Origin: Maratus speciosus
Lineage: Eukaryota > Arthropoda > Arachnida > Araneae > Salticidae
Direction of reading: 5' to 3'
DNA: 64,000 nt
NCBI GenBank assembly: GCA_963932465.1
Contig: OZ010792.1
Coordinates: 282,889,836-282,953,835, forward strand
This document shows, one piece after another, positions 23,051 through 36,139 of this stretch (its first letter is position 1; each line of letters begins with the position of its first letter). Made by a program: the position numbers and the translations under genes. Below the pieces are notes generated by a model. That model worked only from the letters and a program-made list of their open reading frames with translations. It was not told the DNA's origin and ran no database searches.

Positions 23051-24880
23051 AGCAACATGCTAACATAATACACTGCAAATGCACATTAAAACGTAAACAG
23101 TATTCAAATTCCTGATAAATCCAACTGATAACTTCACGCTCAGCGACTTAGCAAAGCTTAATTCACAATATCAGTGCATAATCCATAATATACATAATAA
23201 AATTAATATATAATACGTAAAATATAAGAAATGAAAATCCATCCACATATTACTCAACTATGTCTAATACAAACTGACAGATAGTAAAATTACATTTTAT
23301 CAATATTACACAAAAATGAAATATAGCTAAGGATTAATAAAAAAGTATATTCAGAAATTATAGTTAAAAAATATAAATAAGTCCTTATATACCGTTAAAA
23401 TTAAATGAAACAAAATTAAAATGCCTTATGATCGGTTTTATCCTACACGTACACGGCAGATTCAATAGCAAACGATCTGTGATTAGTTGCAACGTTTTGC
23501 CATAGGATGATAAAAGGTTGAACCATACTCCATGATTCACCAAAAATAGAATTTTTGATATAGAGATTGAACCATCTTTTGGCCCTTTTGCTGACTTTGA
23601 ACCATATGATGATTCAAGATTGAACAGAAATTTTTAACAGCGTAAGTAGAAACTTGCTACACAATTCTAGCTTTATCCGTTCAAGAAATATTTCAGGACA
23701 AAGGGACATTCTTATGCAGACTGTATTGTGGCATATGTATAACTGATGATTTATGTATTTTTAGTACTATTAGATTTGCTCGTATAATAATGTACGAGTC
23801 GAAACCCGTCGAATTCGATGAATGAAAATGGTTAAAAGTACTTATTTATTAAATTTATAAACAAGTCACAAATATAATTATAATAAATTATCAGTCTTCT
23901 CCAATTATTGAAAAATTAAACTTTATTCCTATACGTAATCAGTAATATGCAATTAAGATAATGAAATTATGGAGTTATTAATTGAGGCTTTGATCTTCGG
24001 TATTACGCAATGAAAAATCAACGAAAATTGCGTCACTAAGACGCAATTACAATTTTTGTTTTCAACAAAATCTAAAAATAACGTCGTTTTCACCATCGGA
24101 AAATTTACATGCATACTTTTTATATACATTTTCACTATTTAAAAAACATTAAGTGTAATAGATTATTAATAAATGTTCCCAAGCTTCTTGTCATGTTTGC
24201 CAGTAACAATTTTGCATATAGACATTCGCACTCTTGACTTAAGCTTCTAATCTGAGTACTGGCGAAATCTAGAAATTTTCTTTTAGACGCATTCACAGTA
24301 TAATATTTAATTTTTTCAAAGAAAGTACTTATTTCATTTTTACTATGACGTCATTTTCACTCTCTCAGATTAGCGCCTCAATTTCAATATCTGCGGAACT
24401 AAAAGAAGAAATGAAAATTAAGAGTAAAATTATGAGTAAAAATACATTTTTAAAAATCGTGACGTCATTTTCTGTTCAGAAGTTTTAAAAAGTTATTGTC
24501 AATTATAATACGAAAATGGCTTCCGTAATGATATGGTAATTCCCATTTTTTTCGCACTCGCTTCAACAATGGGAATAACTCGATTGCCTTCAACATGAAG
24601 AAATTTCATAAAGTACATTTAAAATTAAAATTTAAGAATGGGATTATTTAAAAAAAAATAATGAGTGCGAACACATCTGCAAATTAAGTGCTTTCATTAA
24701 AAAAAAAATAATAAATAAATATGAAAATCGGTTCAGTATAGCGCAGGGCAGATAACTGTAAAAACAGCCTTGACTTTTAAATATATAGATAATCACTGAT
24801 TAAATCCCAATGTTCTATAAAATTAAGTAATTTAACTTTATGTCTAAAAATACATTCCGTTAAAAGGAAATTCAACTTTT
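23050..24880. other. No gene recognised
   Basis: AT-rich sequence without a supported gene. Several TGACGTCATTTT-type motifs lie near 24345-24475, and two NNNTGACGTCA sites occur there, but no element could be delimited. Confidence 0.5.
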
Positions 24881-25215
24881 TGACAGCAGTTTTTAAAATT
24901 GCGAACAGAATAATAACAAGAGCAAACAAGTTAAAATTGGAAAATTCGTAACATTAAATGCGTGTCAAGAAAATTTTCTTTATTGTTTAAACTGCTCTTT
25001 ATTCAGTATATAAATAGATCGAAGATAGGAACTTTTCTTATTTTATTGTGTCGTTCTTCTTTTTTTAGGAAGGTCTTAAACTTTTCCTAAAACAACTATT
25101 TATTTGACAAGTTTTTTCTCCTATGGTGCAAGGAAAATAAAGCAAAAGTCCTTGTATTGAAATTCCATTGAGTTCAACAGAAGCTTCTTCCTTTAAAGAC
25201 GAGGGAATTGCTTGC
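24880..25215 (+). repeat. LTR-like repeat R3, copy 2
   Basis: Same layout as 20130-20490: CAGTATATAAATAGATCG near 25007, then GGAAAATAAAGCAAAAGTCC near 25130 and a GAAATTCCATTGAGTTCAAC tail. Confidence 0.5.
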
Positions 25216-25889
25216 TAGAGTAATGAACATTTTCTAAAGAAATAAGATTAAAATATAATAAGTAAATTCTTTTTAATAAAATAAATTACAATTTAAAAAG
25301 TTTACTTGGATAATGCCGGAAGTCACAATTTAGAATAGGCCTCATAAAATTTCATGCTTTAACCCAGAAAACTAGAAAACAGAAATTCTGCTTTTTCAGA
25401 ACTTAGTGTCGCCAACGATGAAAAAATAATTAAAATAAATATAGATAGTACAAAATATATTTCAGGTTTAAGATTTAAAATATAAACTTTTATTTTATAG
25501 AAAATGACGTGATTTGCATCCGCTGAAAAAATCCACATTTATGATCCAGTCTTATGTAAATGTATGTATATGACGTCACTATCGCGGAATAATACAAAAC
25601 CTAGCAAGAAGTGATGTCGTCATTCCAGAAACTGGGCAGAAAAATCGGGTATCAAATGATTCATATGCCTTCATTTGCTTGTAAAATTAATATGGATACT
25701 GAAAATTAAATATAGTTTATAATAGCTCCATGCTTTATCCGAAATCATTCATTTATATTTTTTGAAATAGCACATATTTTAATTACAATCATTTTTTCCG
25801 TTGCTATGAGAAAATGGCAACAAAATGATTTAGTAATCTACTATTTTCGAACTATTTCCCCTTTACTTTCTACAGAAATGGAGTACTTC

Positions 25890-26060
25890 AGTTGCCACCA
25901 TTACAGGAATGGCATTAAAAACTACAAAAAAATTAATATCTCAAAACTAAATTGAGATGCAATTTTAAAACAAATTGCAGTTAAAAGTACTTTTTTACAT
26001 ACACAAAGGCGTAAAAATTGAAAATGTGCGCTACTTAGAAGTTTAAAAAATTGCAGATGA
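25890..26060 (+). repeat. Interspersed repeat R2, copy 2
   Basis: Matches 5210-5350: AACTACAAAAAAATTAATA, ACTAAATTGAGATGCAATTT and a GGCGTAAAAATTG segment. Confidence 0.5.
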
Positions 26061-26308
26061 CATTATCAGTATTTAACCCTACAATGGTACATCTGCTTTG
26101 TTTTACAACTGGCTTACGCAACGTAATGTTATTTTTTAGGAACGACATTTTAATTATTGCCTGAAAGAAATAGCAAATCGGAGAGCTAATAAAATCAGAT
26201 TAATTATTATTCAGAAACGGAAGACAAAAAAATTTTATAATAGTAAAGTTATTAACTATAAACAGCGATAAAGTATGTTTGCATACAAGTTCTATAGTAC
26301 ATTGTTCA

Positions 26309-26330
26309 CACATATATATATATATATACT
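26309..26330. repeat. (AT)n microsatellite
   Basis: Simple alternating AT tract. Confidence 0.8.
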
Positions 26331-26689
26331 ATTTCTAAAGCTGAACCATAGTACACTTACAAGAGGATAGCAGTAAAATTTGATTGGATAATAATTTTGG
26401 GATATTTTCTATTTAAAGTAAACCAGGCGTTGTAACTCGAGCTAACCTGATTGAAGAGGTCCGATATACAGAACGTAGCTGAAAATAATTTTTAATTGAA
26501 AACTCAAATACATTTTTTACAGGAATCGATGAGAAACAGTGGACCAACCTCCGCAGCTGCAATTCCGAGAAAAATGCTTTCCAAAATTTGTACACATTTC
26601 TGTAAAACTCCTTTAAGAAAGTTTTGTCAGTACAGAGAGAACAAGCTCTTGAGCAAACATGTGATGATTAAGTTGGAAGTGGTAGGGCA

Positions 26690-26875
26690 TTATTTACGTC
26701 TCATGTTTCGCCGCAGGGTTGTGTGCTTATGAAGACTTTTCCATCCTGTGCTGCGGTTGCAGCCTTAGCGACATATGTGAGTGAGAGATGCCAAACTGGG
26801 TGTCGTCCTCGTAGCTCAAATGGTAGAGCATCGAGCGTTATTCCACGTTTGTACACGTTCAACTCCTTTTGGCTA
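26690..26875 (+). repeat. tRNA-derived repeat, copy 1
   Basis: At 26803-26870 the sequence GTCCTCGTAGCTCAAATGG then TAGAGCATCGAGCG has a good tRNA A-box and D-arm, but the T-arm is degraded. The upstream block ACATATGTGAGTGAGAGATG is shared with the copy at 27725. The CCGCAGGGTTGTGTGC..TGCTGCGGTTGCAGCC block (26712-26765) recurs at 27230-27287. This looks like a tRNA-headed SINE or a retrocopied tRNA, not a working tRNA gene. Confidence 0.5.
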
Positions 26876-27209
26876 GTTCTGTCAGTACAGGGAGAACAAG
26901 CTTGTCAGTAAAGACGTGATGATTAAGTGGGAAATGTCAGAGCAGACCAAGCCACTTGATCTACGCTTGCACTATCCAAGTTAGGTTAGACCACCTGCTA
27001 AACTGCCAATATCACTTGAGTAATTTTGTAATTAACAAAATTCATCATACAGCTAATAGATGATATGACATATTATGCTTTGACACTTCAAACTCATTTT
27101 TTATTTTCAAAAATGTGGATAGTCCACTCTGAATATCAAAATTTTCAGCACTGAAAACTAATTGATAAATTAGTTAAAAATTATTATATGTGTTTACTTG
27201 TGCTGGTCT

Positions 27210-27840
27210 TTATTTGAGTCTCATGTTTTGCCGCAGGGTTGTGTGCGCACGAAGACTTATCCATCTTGTGCTGCGGTTGCAGCCTATGACCGCGTTCAGA
27301 TTGAGATAGTTGAGTCACTTAATTTGAAGTGCTTTGAAGCGGACGTACCTGGAATCATTATTTCGACTTGAGGAAGTTTCTGAAACACACTTAACTTTAG
27401 ATACTGTCTTAATTATGAGTTGAGTGGAACTCTGCTTGATGAACTCTTTTTACTATTTTAAACAGTTCTTAAAGTTCGAACCTAGTTCTATAAATAACTA
27501 TTCAGCTTTTTCGAATAATCTTTTGAATCGATTCTTTATTTAACACGTCACAAAGAATAAAAACAATAATAAACTATGTATGGTTAGAAGTTGTAGTTAC
27601 AAATTTAACATAAGTTAAGTCTCTTAAAATTTTTCGCAATGTAAACAGGTGAAGCCTAATTCCGGGTTGTCCGGTTCAGAAAAGTTAAGCAAAGTGATTT
27701 AACTTTCATAATGTGAACGTAGTATTAGCTACATATGTAAGTGAGATATGCCAGGCTGTGTGTCGTCCTCCTAGCTCCAATTGTAGAGAATTGGAGCGTT
27801 ATTCCAAGGATCCGGGTTAGATTCGCGTCTTGGACATTTT
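27210..27840 (+). repeat. tRNA-derived repeat, copy 2
   Basis: Contains the CCGCAGGGTTGTGTGC block (27230) and, at 27763-27835, a tRNA-like stretch. This starts GTCCTCCTAGCTCCAATTG, has an anticodon-type stem TTGGA..TCCAA and ends GTCTTGGACA, which can partly pair with the start. The T-arm reads CCGGGTTAGATTCGCG, a weak B-box. It is a pseudogene or SINE head. Confidence 0.5.
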
Positions 27841-28239
27841 TTTATTCGGTTGTTTTTAAACTTACTTAGCACTGGGATGATTCACACATTTAATAATTTC
27901 TGACGTAATTTCACTGCTGAAAATTGATTGAAAAATCAATTAAAAATTATAATATAGCCCATTGTGGTTTTGAAAGTATCACATTTTATGTATTTTCTTA
28001 GAATGCCCACTAGCTACAACCAAAGTATTTTTTTTGTTTTCTTCTTAGCCATGCCAGCCATAAATCACGAAAAATCTCATCATTTAAAGCAAACATTTAT
28101 AAATTGATTATTTCAGTATTTAAATTCTGAATTCGATAACATATGGGGCTGAACATATATAACGTTATCAACTTTTTGGTAATTTTAGGCTTCCTCCCCC
28201 CTCCCCTTACGATATCATGCATTGTCATTCCTCGAATGC

Positions 28240-28260
28240 CCCCCCCCCCCCCCCCCCCGA
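28240..28260. repeat. Poly-C tract
   Basis: About 19 consecutive C residues, close to the left GGGGCTG terminus. Confidence 0.9.
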
Positions 28261-29239
28261 ATGAAATCGTTATCAATGTCTAAAAATTATTTTTCTTTTT
28301 AAATTTTCAAACTTTTTTTTTCTTTTTATATGAATATGGTTATGCATTTGTTATTTTCATACTTTATTAATTTAAATGACCGGAAGTAAATAAAATATCG
28401 CTATTATACATGAAACTTATTCCAACGGCGAATTATAAACGCATACGGTAGAACTATAGGAATGCGGAATGTTAGGTTATTCCATATTTTGATATGAAAT
28501 GACTTTATAATCATTTAATGGCTTTAATAATAACTAGTTAGTGCCCATCATGATTTGACGGTAAATACCTTCAATGTTTCATTAGAAAAATTCACGAATT
28601 TTTAATTATTTGCTTTTAAATTAATTATTGAATGACGAATTTCTATATTGCATAAGTGATTCTTATTTCTTTAAGGCGATAGATGGTGCTGCTTGTCTAA
28701 CCTATTCAATGAGATGAAAGAATTTTAAGTTTATAATTTACAACTAATTATGCTTTCTTTTTATCAGAAATTTACCTAAAAACACCGGATACAGAATTGA
28801 TTTTTACTTACTACGACTTCATTTTTTTTTTTACTATTATTTAACAATATCTATTTTCATTTATTAATTTATTTATTAAAACTACACGGCCATTAAAAGC
28901 TGCCATGAATTTTATTTCTATGTGCCTCATTTTCTAAAAACCTAAATTTCAAACTAGGTGCAGCTAATGATTTATAATATATATTTTTTATTACTTGAAT
29001 TTAATTTCACATTTTTATACATTTTTAAAATATTAAACATGGATATCAAGGTAATTTCTTTTATAGCTCTTATACGAATATTTTTCTTTCTTTCCGTTTT
29101 ATTTTTTACGCAAATGAATGTTAAATTTTATTTAATTATAAAACATTAAATAATAATTATAATAAAATAAAAATCCCATAATTTCTCTTTCTAATAAAAT
29201 GTGTCATTATTGAAACGAATTATCGACAAAAATATTACA

Positions 29240-29324
29240 CTTGCCAAGCTTGGGTTCGAACCTGCGTTCTTCATAAAAATTCAGAGCTTTAAAGTACTGC
29301 GTTAACCCGCTACTCTAGCGGGAA
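29240..29324 (-). repeat. tRNA-like sequence (SINE head or tRNA pseudogene)
   Basis: The minus strand has a perfect B-box GGTTCGAACCC (29252-29262), 37 bp 3' of a D-arm-like TAGCGGGTTAACGC (29299-29312 region) and an anticodon-stem-like stretch between. The acceptor ends do not pair convincingly, so it is probably a tRNA-derived repeat, not a functional gene. Confidence 0.45.
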
Positions 29325-29939
29325 CTCGTTTTACTTCCTAACTTGAAGAGGTTCGACAGACAGTTGGAGTATACGCATGTCTTTTTCACTATGTTGGCCT
29401 CTGCGGCTTTTAAGCAATTAATTTTAAATTTGATTTTCATTTGAAATATTGTATTCAAGGCGAATGTTTCTCTCTGGAAAATTTTCCAAGTATTAATACT
29501 GTGATGATTCTTGTCATAAACACTGAGATGAATTTTAAAGTAAAGTTTTGTTTGAAATATAAAAAAATCCCTGCCGGCCCGGCCTACAGGCAGAGGTAGA
29601 TTTCGAAGTCAAATATACTAATTTCACAAACAAAAACTAAATCATGATTATAGATAAATCCACTTTAACAATTTTATCTGGCCGCTCTTGACGAGTTTTT
29701 ATTTCATTTTCATATAATAGCTGGTTTTATCAGAATCATGTTAGGGCGGTATTCAAAAAAATACTTTTCCATGCTCAACAACTTGAAATTTTCTGGCATA
29801 ATTCCAGATTCATTTTTAATTTAAAAAAAATATGAAACTTGCTGACGTGATTTTTGAAGAGATTTATAAGCGACCTGTGTTTTTATTTTTTGTTCAATTA
29901 ATTAAAACTTGATATATAAACAATTATTTTCTCAGAAGG

Positions 29940-30400
29940 ATAATATTTTTCGTTTCTAACACAATCGCTTCGGGAAATTCCGTTCAAAATGCCCACTTTG
30001 ACATCATTTTTTGAAATATATTCTGCCTCTATCTAAAAATCGATTATTATGGTACATTATATAGTTTCTGAGTAAGCGAATCTACCAATTAAATGCGTTT
30101 GAGAGCAAAAATGAATTTAAAAACCAGTCAGAAAATAAGCAGTTTGGATTTAAGCGCATCCTTAATACAATGATTTTTCCAACACAATCCGCTTCGGTAA
30201 ATTCGGTTCAAAATGCCCTTTTTAACAGCATTTAAAAAAATATATTCTGCCCCTATCAGAAAATCGACCATTACGGTACATTATATAGTTTCTGAGTAAG
30301 AAAACGTACCAATTGGAAGCCTTTGAGAGCAAAAATGAATTGTAAAATGAGTCAGAAAATAAGCAGTTTGGATTTGAAAACACCCTTACTAAGATCATTT
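29940..30400 (+). repeat. 224-bp tandem duplication (element H2, part 1)
   Basis: Two units start at CGCTTCGG (29966 and 30190) and share AAATTC.GTTCAAAATGCCC, TACATTATATAGTTTCTGAG and GAGAGCAAAAATGAATT. A single inverted copy lies at 48330-48580, so the unit is an interspersed repeat. Confidence 0.8.
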
Positions 30401-31090
30401 TTTACTTCAACCGGTATGTATTTTTAATTTGTTTTTGCTCTAAGAATTGGTCCTATCCAAAACTTGTCTATATAGATGTTGTAGACAATATTAAGAAGAT
30501 ATATGATAAATTCATGGGGATTTTATATCTTTTGAATTGACGGAGTTATGGATTTTTTTCTTCTTCAAACCACCTTTTTGTTTTCGTTTTTAATTTTTTT
30601 TGCGGTACGAATTGGTCCTATCAAAAACTTGTGAATATAAAAGTTGTATATAATGTTAAGGAAATTCATGATAAAATTAATTGGATTTGATGTCTTGAGA
30701 GTTGACGAAGTTATGGATTTTTTTCTTCTTCAAACGCCCTTTTTGTTTTCGTTTTTAATTTTTTTTTTGCGGTACGAATTGCTCCTATCAAAAACTTGTG
30801 AATATAAAAGTTTTATATAATGTTAAGGAGATTTATAATAAAATTAATTGAATTTGATATCTTGAGAATTGACGAAGTTATGAATTCTTTTCTCCCAAAA
30901 ACCCTAGTTTTTGCGCCCCTTGAGCCCATTTTTAACTTTATCAAAAATCTGTGATACATAAATTTTTGGCCCTATTTTTAGAAGTAATAAAAACTTTAAA
31001 CTGATTTGATATGTACAAAAATTAAGAAGTTATGGGGGGTTTTCTGTTTTCACAAAACCCCTCCCTATTTCCCTCACCTTGGTCCGATTT
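30400..31090 (+). repeat. 165-bp tandem array (element H2, part 2)
   Basis: Four to five units. The landmark ATTGGTCCTATC or its variant is at 30446, 30611 and 30778, with a weaker fourth copy near 30930. Each unit carries a TTGACGRAGTTATGGATT-type end and a C-rich CAAACCNCCTTTTTG junction. Divergence rises toward the right. This is the central-tandem-repeat structure seen in the other H elements. Confidence 0.8.
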
Positions 31091-31197
31091 TGCCCATTAA
31101 CGAACTTGACCGAGATTTTATGCCCATTGATTTTATGTATCAGTTTGGAAGAGATTGGTGCAGAATTACGAAAGTTATCGTGTCCAGAAGAAAGTGA

Positions 31198-31245
31198 TAT
31201 ATATATATATATAGATAGGTAGATAGATAGATAGATTGATATATA
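31198..31245. repeat. (AT)n plus (TAGA)n microsatellite
   Basis: An AT dinucleotide tract followed by TAGATAGG and TAGA repeats, just 3' of the 165-bp array. Confidence 0.85.
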
Positions 31246-31759
31246 AATTTTTTTACTGGGGGTGGTTTTGGGTTCTAGGGGTCATGATCGGTGTAGATCT
31301 GCAAAAATTTTTCAGAAATTCCAACATAGGAACGATCCCAATAGGTAGTATTTCATACGAAATCTACCTAATATTATCTTTTTACCGTACTTTTTAGCAA
31401 AATATCGCTATTTTGGAGTCCGATTTTTCTAAAATATTTTTAATTTTTCCATTTAAAATACAATGCTTACCAACTGACATCTTTTTTTATTAAGTTCTAA
31501 GCTTGATCTTGAATTCAAGCTTGATATTAAAAACGTGTAACTTTTTTAATGTGTTGTGATTTGTCACTGCTTTATTAAATACGAACATGGAGTCTAACGG
31601 ATATTAATACAACTCTTATTTATAGAACGACATGATAAGCCCTATTTATTTATTTTTTTTATTCCCGTGTACATTGTATTTTGTGAATATGAGTTAAATA
31701 GGTTTGGTATATTTTATAGGAAAAGACTGACCTGGGAAATAGAAAAAATAAGTAAGAAA

Positions 31760-33060
31760 AATCATGCATTAAGCATAGATTATAAAACACTTTCCAACAC
31801 TTCCTGAATGCTTTAACAAGACATCGTAATTTAGGAAAATCACGTAAATAAGATAACTAAGTAAACATGAAAAAGCATAAAACATTTGAAAAACTGATTT
31901 CTGCAGTTACCATCAATAGCCAAATATGTTTTCCAATTCTTTTGAACAGTCCTGTATTTGATCTGTAGATTGATATATATATACTATATAATGGAAAAAT
32001 TCAGTTTATCCGGAAAACGCATAACAGGTTGAAATTCTCTTTCATCAATTTATACTAATGTATGGACTTACATACTTAAATACTTTTGTACAACCTTGTA
32101 GTTTACCTAGAACCTTTATTACACCTCTGCTATTTAGTTAAAATTTAATTCAAACTAAAACACTTTTACAACTGCTGAAATTACATTTTCAGAAATTATA
32201 ATTTATAGACGGCAACGCATCGAATTCTTTGCATAACCCTGTATATCATTTTATTTATATTCTACAAACATTTCTTAGTAAATTAAATGCAGTTCAACGT
32301 GAAAATGCATAACTAATTTAAAAACCACCTTTAAGAAATTTGCGCCCATACCCAGTAACCCTTACGAATACTTTTGTGTAGTCCTGTATATGAGTTATAG
32401 AATTTATATACATTATATACTATGCATAAATATAGTGAATCATAAAAGCGCATATCATAATTAAAAATGCATTTCCAGCAATCATCGCTAATGAACCGTA
32501 CTTCGGATACAATATAGTATCTGAAGTATTTTGTGTGTCCCTGTAAATGCTATATACACTTCGTATTATACATGAAATAATTCATAGTATGTAAACCTCA
32601 AAGACATATATCAGTTTCATTATATATCAAATAGATTAACATAATTAAAGTACGCCGCAAACAATTCCCTCCTCCCCTATATCATTATGTATTGGAATTC
32701 TTTTTTTTTAGCCCTGAAAATGAAAAATAACTATTCTTTGCATTGCATATTCTACAGAATGCATATTTTAGTGCGCTTCATAAATGCATATCAATTTTAT
32801 TCTGTTTGATTAAAAACCACTTGAAACGATTTTTTCCCCCACAGGCCGTAATGTAACGGAATACTTTTGACTGTCCCTGTAAATGAACTAAACATGCTAC
32901 AAACTTCATTACAAATAGGGACCGTGCTATGGTAAACGTAAATAACATCCAACAATTTCAGGGCAATCAGAGTATATTTACGCGAGTTAGAACGCGGACA
33001 GACGGTCAGACAAACCGAAGTCATTAACACTTTTCAACTTTATCAGGCATGAAAAACACT
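31760..33060 (+). mobile_element. Helentron-like element H3, full-length copy
   Basis: Starts near AAACACTTTCCAACACTTCC and ends with a CGCGAGTTAGAACGCGGACA and GACGGTCAGACAAACCG tail near 33020. Between them, degenerate units are marked by TCCTGTATTTGATC-like junctions near 31950, 32090, 32230, 32378, 32534, 32708 and 32872, a period of roughly 140-170 bp. It is the inverse of H1 (20745-22090). There is no coding content; 77 codons on the minus strand near the tail are chance. Confidence 0.6.
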
Positions 33061-34980
33061 TTATTTCAATGCTTAAATATCATATTTCATTTTTTAATGC
33101 CAATAATTACGTGTATCGAAAACGTAGAAAATGAGTTTACAATCGAAGAAAATTTAATAACTGATTCGAAATGTCTACAATTAAATGTTTGATTAAAATC
33201 ACAAACAGCAAAAAATGCTTACATACAATTAAAAACAAAACAAATATATCAATTTGAAAAACACTAAATAATTAGTATTTATAATTGTAATATTAAACAA
33301 GAAAAAACTACAATAGATGAATTAAATGCATTATTAGATTTAACAATATCTCAAAAATCTTTATATATGTTATAAGAAATTCCTATTATTTTATAATCTT
33401 GGCAAATGTTAAATCTGACGACATTGGTATGAAGATTTAGGATTTTAAATACTAATTTAATCTATTATTAGCAATGAAAAAAAATCTTTCAAATGTTTCA
33501 CTACTATAATATGTAAAATGACATTTTCCCAGTACAATGTTAATTTCTAAATTGAAACAGTTTCGTGGTATCATTATAATCGAATATCCCATTTAACTCC
33601 AAAATAATAATGACGATAAATACCGTGTTAGAATCAGTCTCTGCGTCAGCTTTTTTTTTCTAACGATGGCAGATTAAGATATTTTACTGTATCGAATCGG
33701 AAAATATCGCTTCTGAAAACAATTCCAGATCAGTCTCATTATATATAACGTAAAACTATTTAACTCATGATAATAATATATAAAACAGGAATAGACGATT
33801 TAAATTAAATAGGACATACCTTTTATGCTCCATAAATACTGTAATAATATCTGTGTTTTATCCTAAACTGGAGGACATGTTTCTCTTATCTTAAAAAAAG
33901 CGTTGGACTAACTTCCCGCGTCAAAAGCTCTCTGATCCTTATTTATTCTGCGGTCAAATCGAGCGCAGACGATTTTGAGCAAGCAGGTGATTCTACCGAA
34001 TTATTATAATTATTATAATTATTACTTTTTTTTGCATACAGCAGATTTGGAATTTAAATGCGCAATAATTTTATCTTTATGAAAGTGTCTGTAATTAAAA
34101 TTTTCTATTTGAATGAAACACCTTCCTTTTTTTCTTTCTTTCTTTTTTTTAAGTAAGTTCGTTTTACACGTAATAAATACAAAATATCTTCTGAATAAAT
34201 GAAAATTGTGTACAGAGGATAAAAAAAAATTGTTTTGCCAATCTGTCATTCTTTTCATATTCATTTTCTGTAGAATAAAACAATTTGTAAAATAACTTTT
34301 TTTAAAGTCATATCTCTAAAACACAAATTTGAAATACGAATAATTATATCATGGGTTTTGTATAAATTTTGTATACATATTTATTTTTTGGAGAATACTA
34401 ATTTTATTTAAAAAGTCTGAAAGCAGTAGAATGTTTTAAAAATAGTTACTTAAAATAGTTAAACACTAACAGGAAAAAATATGACTTGAATGCAAATTCT
34501 AAAGCAAGAAATGCATATATGACTAAACTCTGAAGACTCTTTCTACGAGCTCATTAAAAGTTGCAGACTTAACTGTAATAGAAAATGTTTATTTTGAAAA
34601 CACAGAAGTGTTTCGAATACCACTGGTCGGCAAAAAAAATAAAACAATTTCCCAACTGCAAACTAAATATGTAAAGTGTACAGATTTAACATTTCGAATT
34701 CTAAATATGTTATTCAAACTGCTCCAGCACATACCATTTTTCCGAGAAACACTTTTATAACAATAACAATCAGTGAAGGATTATTATATTAAATTGCAAT
34801 GGCAGATAAAATTCAAATCATGAAAAAAGTATACTTTCACTGTCTTAGATAACGAATTGATAAATTATAGTATGAAAATCTAGTTTGTTGATACTTGTAC
34901 CGTGCATTTTCCTTTTTTGCCCCCCCCCCCTTCTTTTCGTGCCCGAATTTACTATTTGCTATCCACTAATATATTTTCAT
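33060..34980. other. No gene recognised
   Basis: AT-rich DNA with TTATTATAA repeats near 33999-34025 and a poly-C run at 34920-34930. Nothing else could be supported. Confidence 0.5.
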
Positions 34981-35019
34981 TCCTTATGCCGCTGTAACTC
35001 GGGCCTGTTTAAAATACTG

Positions 35020-35390
35020 TTTAAAATATTTCTGTTCATTTTCAAATATTTTTGAAGTTCATATTTTTGTCACACTGTGACTTACAATATGGTGGGTTTT
35101 TTTCGTCACATAAGTGACGTGACGTACGTTGCATGCAGTGACATAACAGTGACGTCACAATTTTTTTTAAATTGCCAGAAAAATCTAATTTTATATAAAT
35201 AGCATGTTTTGAATATTTTTGTATTTTTTTTAATGTTTTCTAAGAAGTTCACATCTCAGTCACAATGTGACATCACTGAGTGGTGGCATTTTGGTCACAG
35301 ATGTCACATGAACACAGTGACTTACAGTGACGTCACAACGACGTCACTGTGACCATGCATGCTATGAGGGTGGATCAAAAATGATAACGG
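35020..35390. repeat. 190-bp tandem pair dense in TGACGTCA and GTCAC/GTGAC palindromes
   Basis: Two units start near GAAGTTCATATTTTTGTCAC (35053) and GAAGTTCACATCTCAGTCAC (35243). Perfect TGACGTCA sites lie at 35150-35157 and 35328-35335, a GACGTCAC at 35340-35347, and a GTGACGTGACGTACG run near 35114. GTCAC or GTGAC occurs more than a dozen times. TGACGTCA is the classical CREB/ATF site; any regulatory role here is inference. Confidence 0.65.
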
Positions 35391-36139
35391 TATATGAAAA
35401 GACAAAACCCGCCTCCCTCTATCTAGATATCTTAGGATATCAAGTGTAAATCTACTCCCTCCCTTGAAGCGATAACGTTATATCTGCACAGCCCCTATCT
35501 GTTACATTCGTGTTTTATTTATTTATTTCTGAAGTTTAGTTTCGTTTAGCAATTTAGTTAAGGAATTTTAAACGGAAAGAAACAAACTCTGAAATATGAT
35601 ATTTACAGCGTTTTAAGTTCAAATACGTTAATCTTCTGTAATCAGGTCACAGGTTGTTTTTTTCAGATGGATAAAAAAAAAATCCTTGCTTTAAAATTAT
35701 TGTTAAAATACATACACAGCAGTGAATTGAGATACAGTTTTAAAGAAATTGAATTTGAAAGTAAATTTTTTTTCTAGATCCGACGATGTAAAAATTGGAA
35801 TTGTTCAATGTTTAAAAGTTTTTTAAAAAATGCTATAAAACATTATTGTTTGTTCAGGTCATTGACACCGTTGATGTTACTTAAATATTACTCACGGACA
35901 TGTTTTTACTTTATAATATAGATATCGCGATGAAAACTGTTAAGTCTGTATCAATTTTCTGAAATGCTTGTTTCATAATAATTATTTTTATCAATAACAT
36001 TACTGAAGAAATTCCTATACATTCTAAAATTATTATTTTAACTCCAAAAGTAAATCCCGTTTAAAAGAAAACTTTATGCTATTTCTTACAATTGGAAATA
36101 AAATAATAACAAGAGTAAGAAATAACAAGAACGAAAAAT

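Larger units (their letters stand above)
28145..35495. mobile_element. Candidate 7.35-kb element bounded by inverted GGGGCTG ends
   Basis: The left end GGGGCTGAACATATATAACG..TTATCA (28145-28170) and, in inverse, the right end GGGGCTGTGCAGATATAACG..TTATCG (35470-35495) match at roughly 21 of 26 positions. Both carry further GTTATC blocks and C-rich or G-rich tracts just inside. TAT lies on both outer sides, a possible 3-bp duplication. No transposase was found between them, and the interior is full of other repeats. These may instead be two unrelated copies of a MITE family in opposite orientation. Confidence 0.35.

Noticed and set aside
26803..26870. Functional tRNA gene
   Set aside because: The A-box is good, but the T-arm and acceptor stem do not pair and the B-box is degraded.
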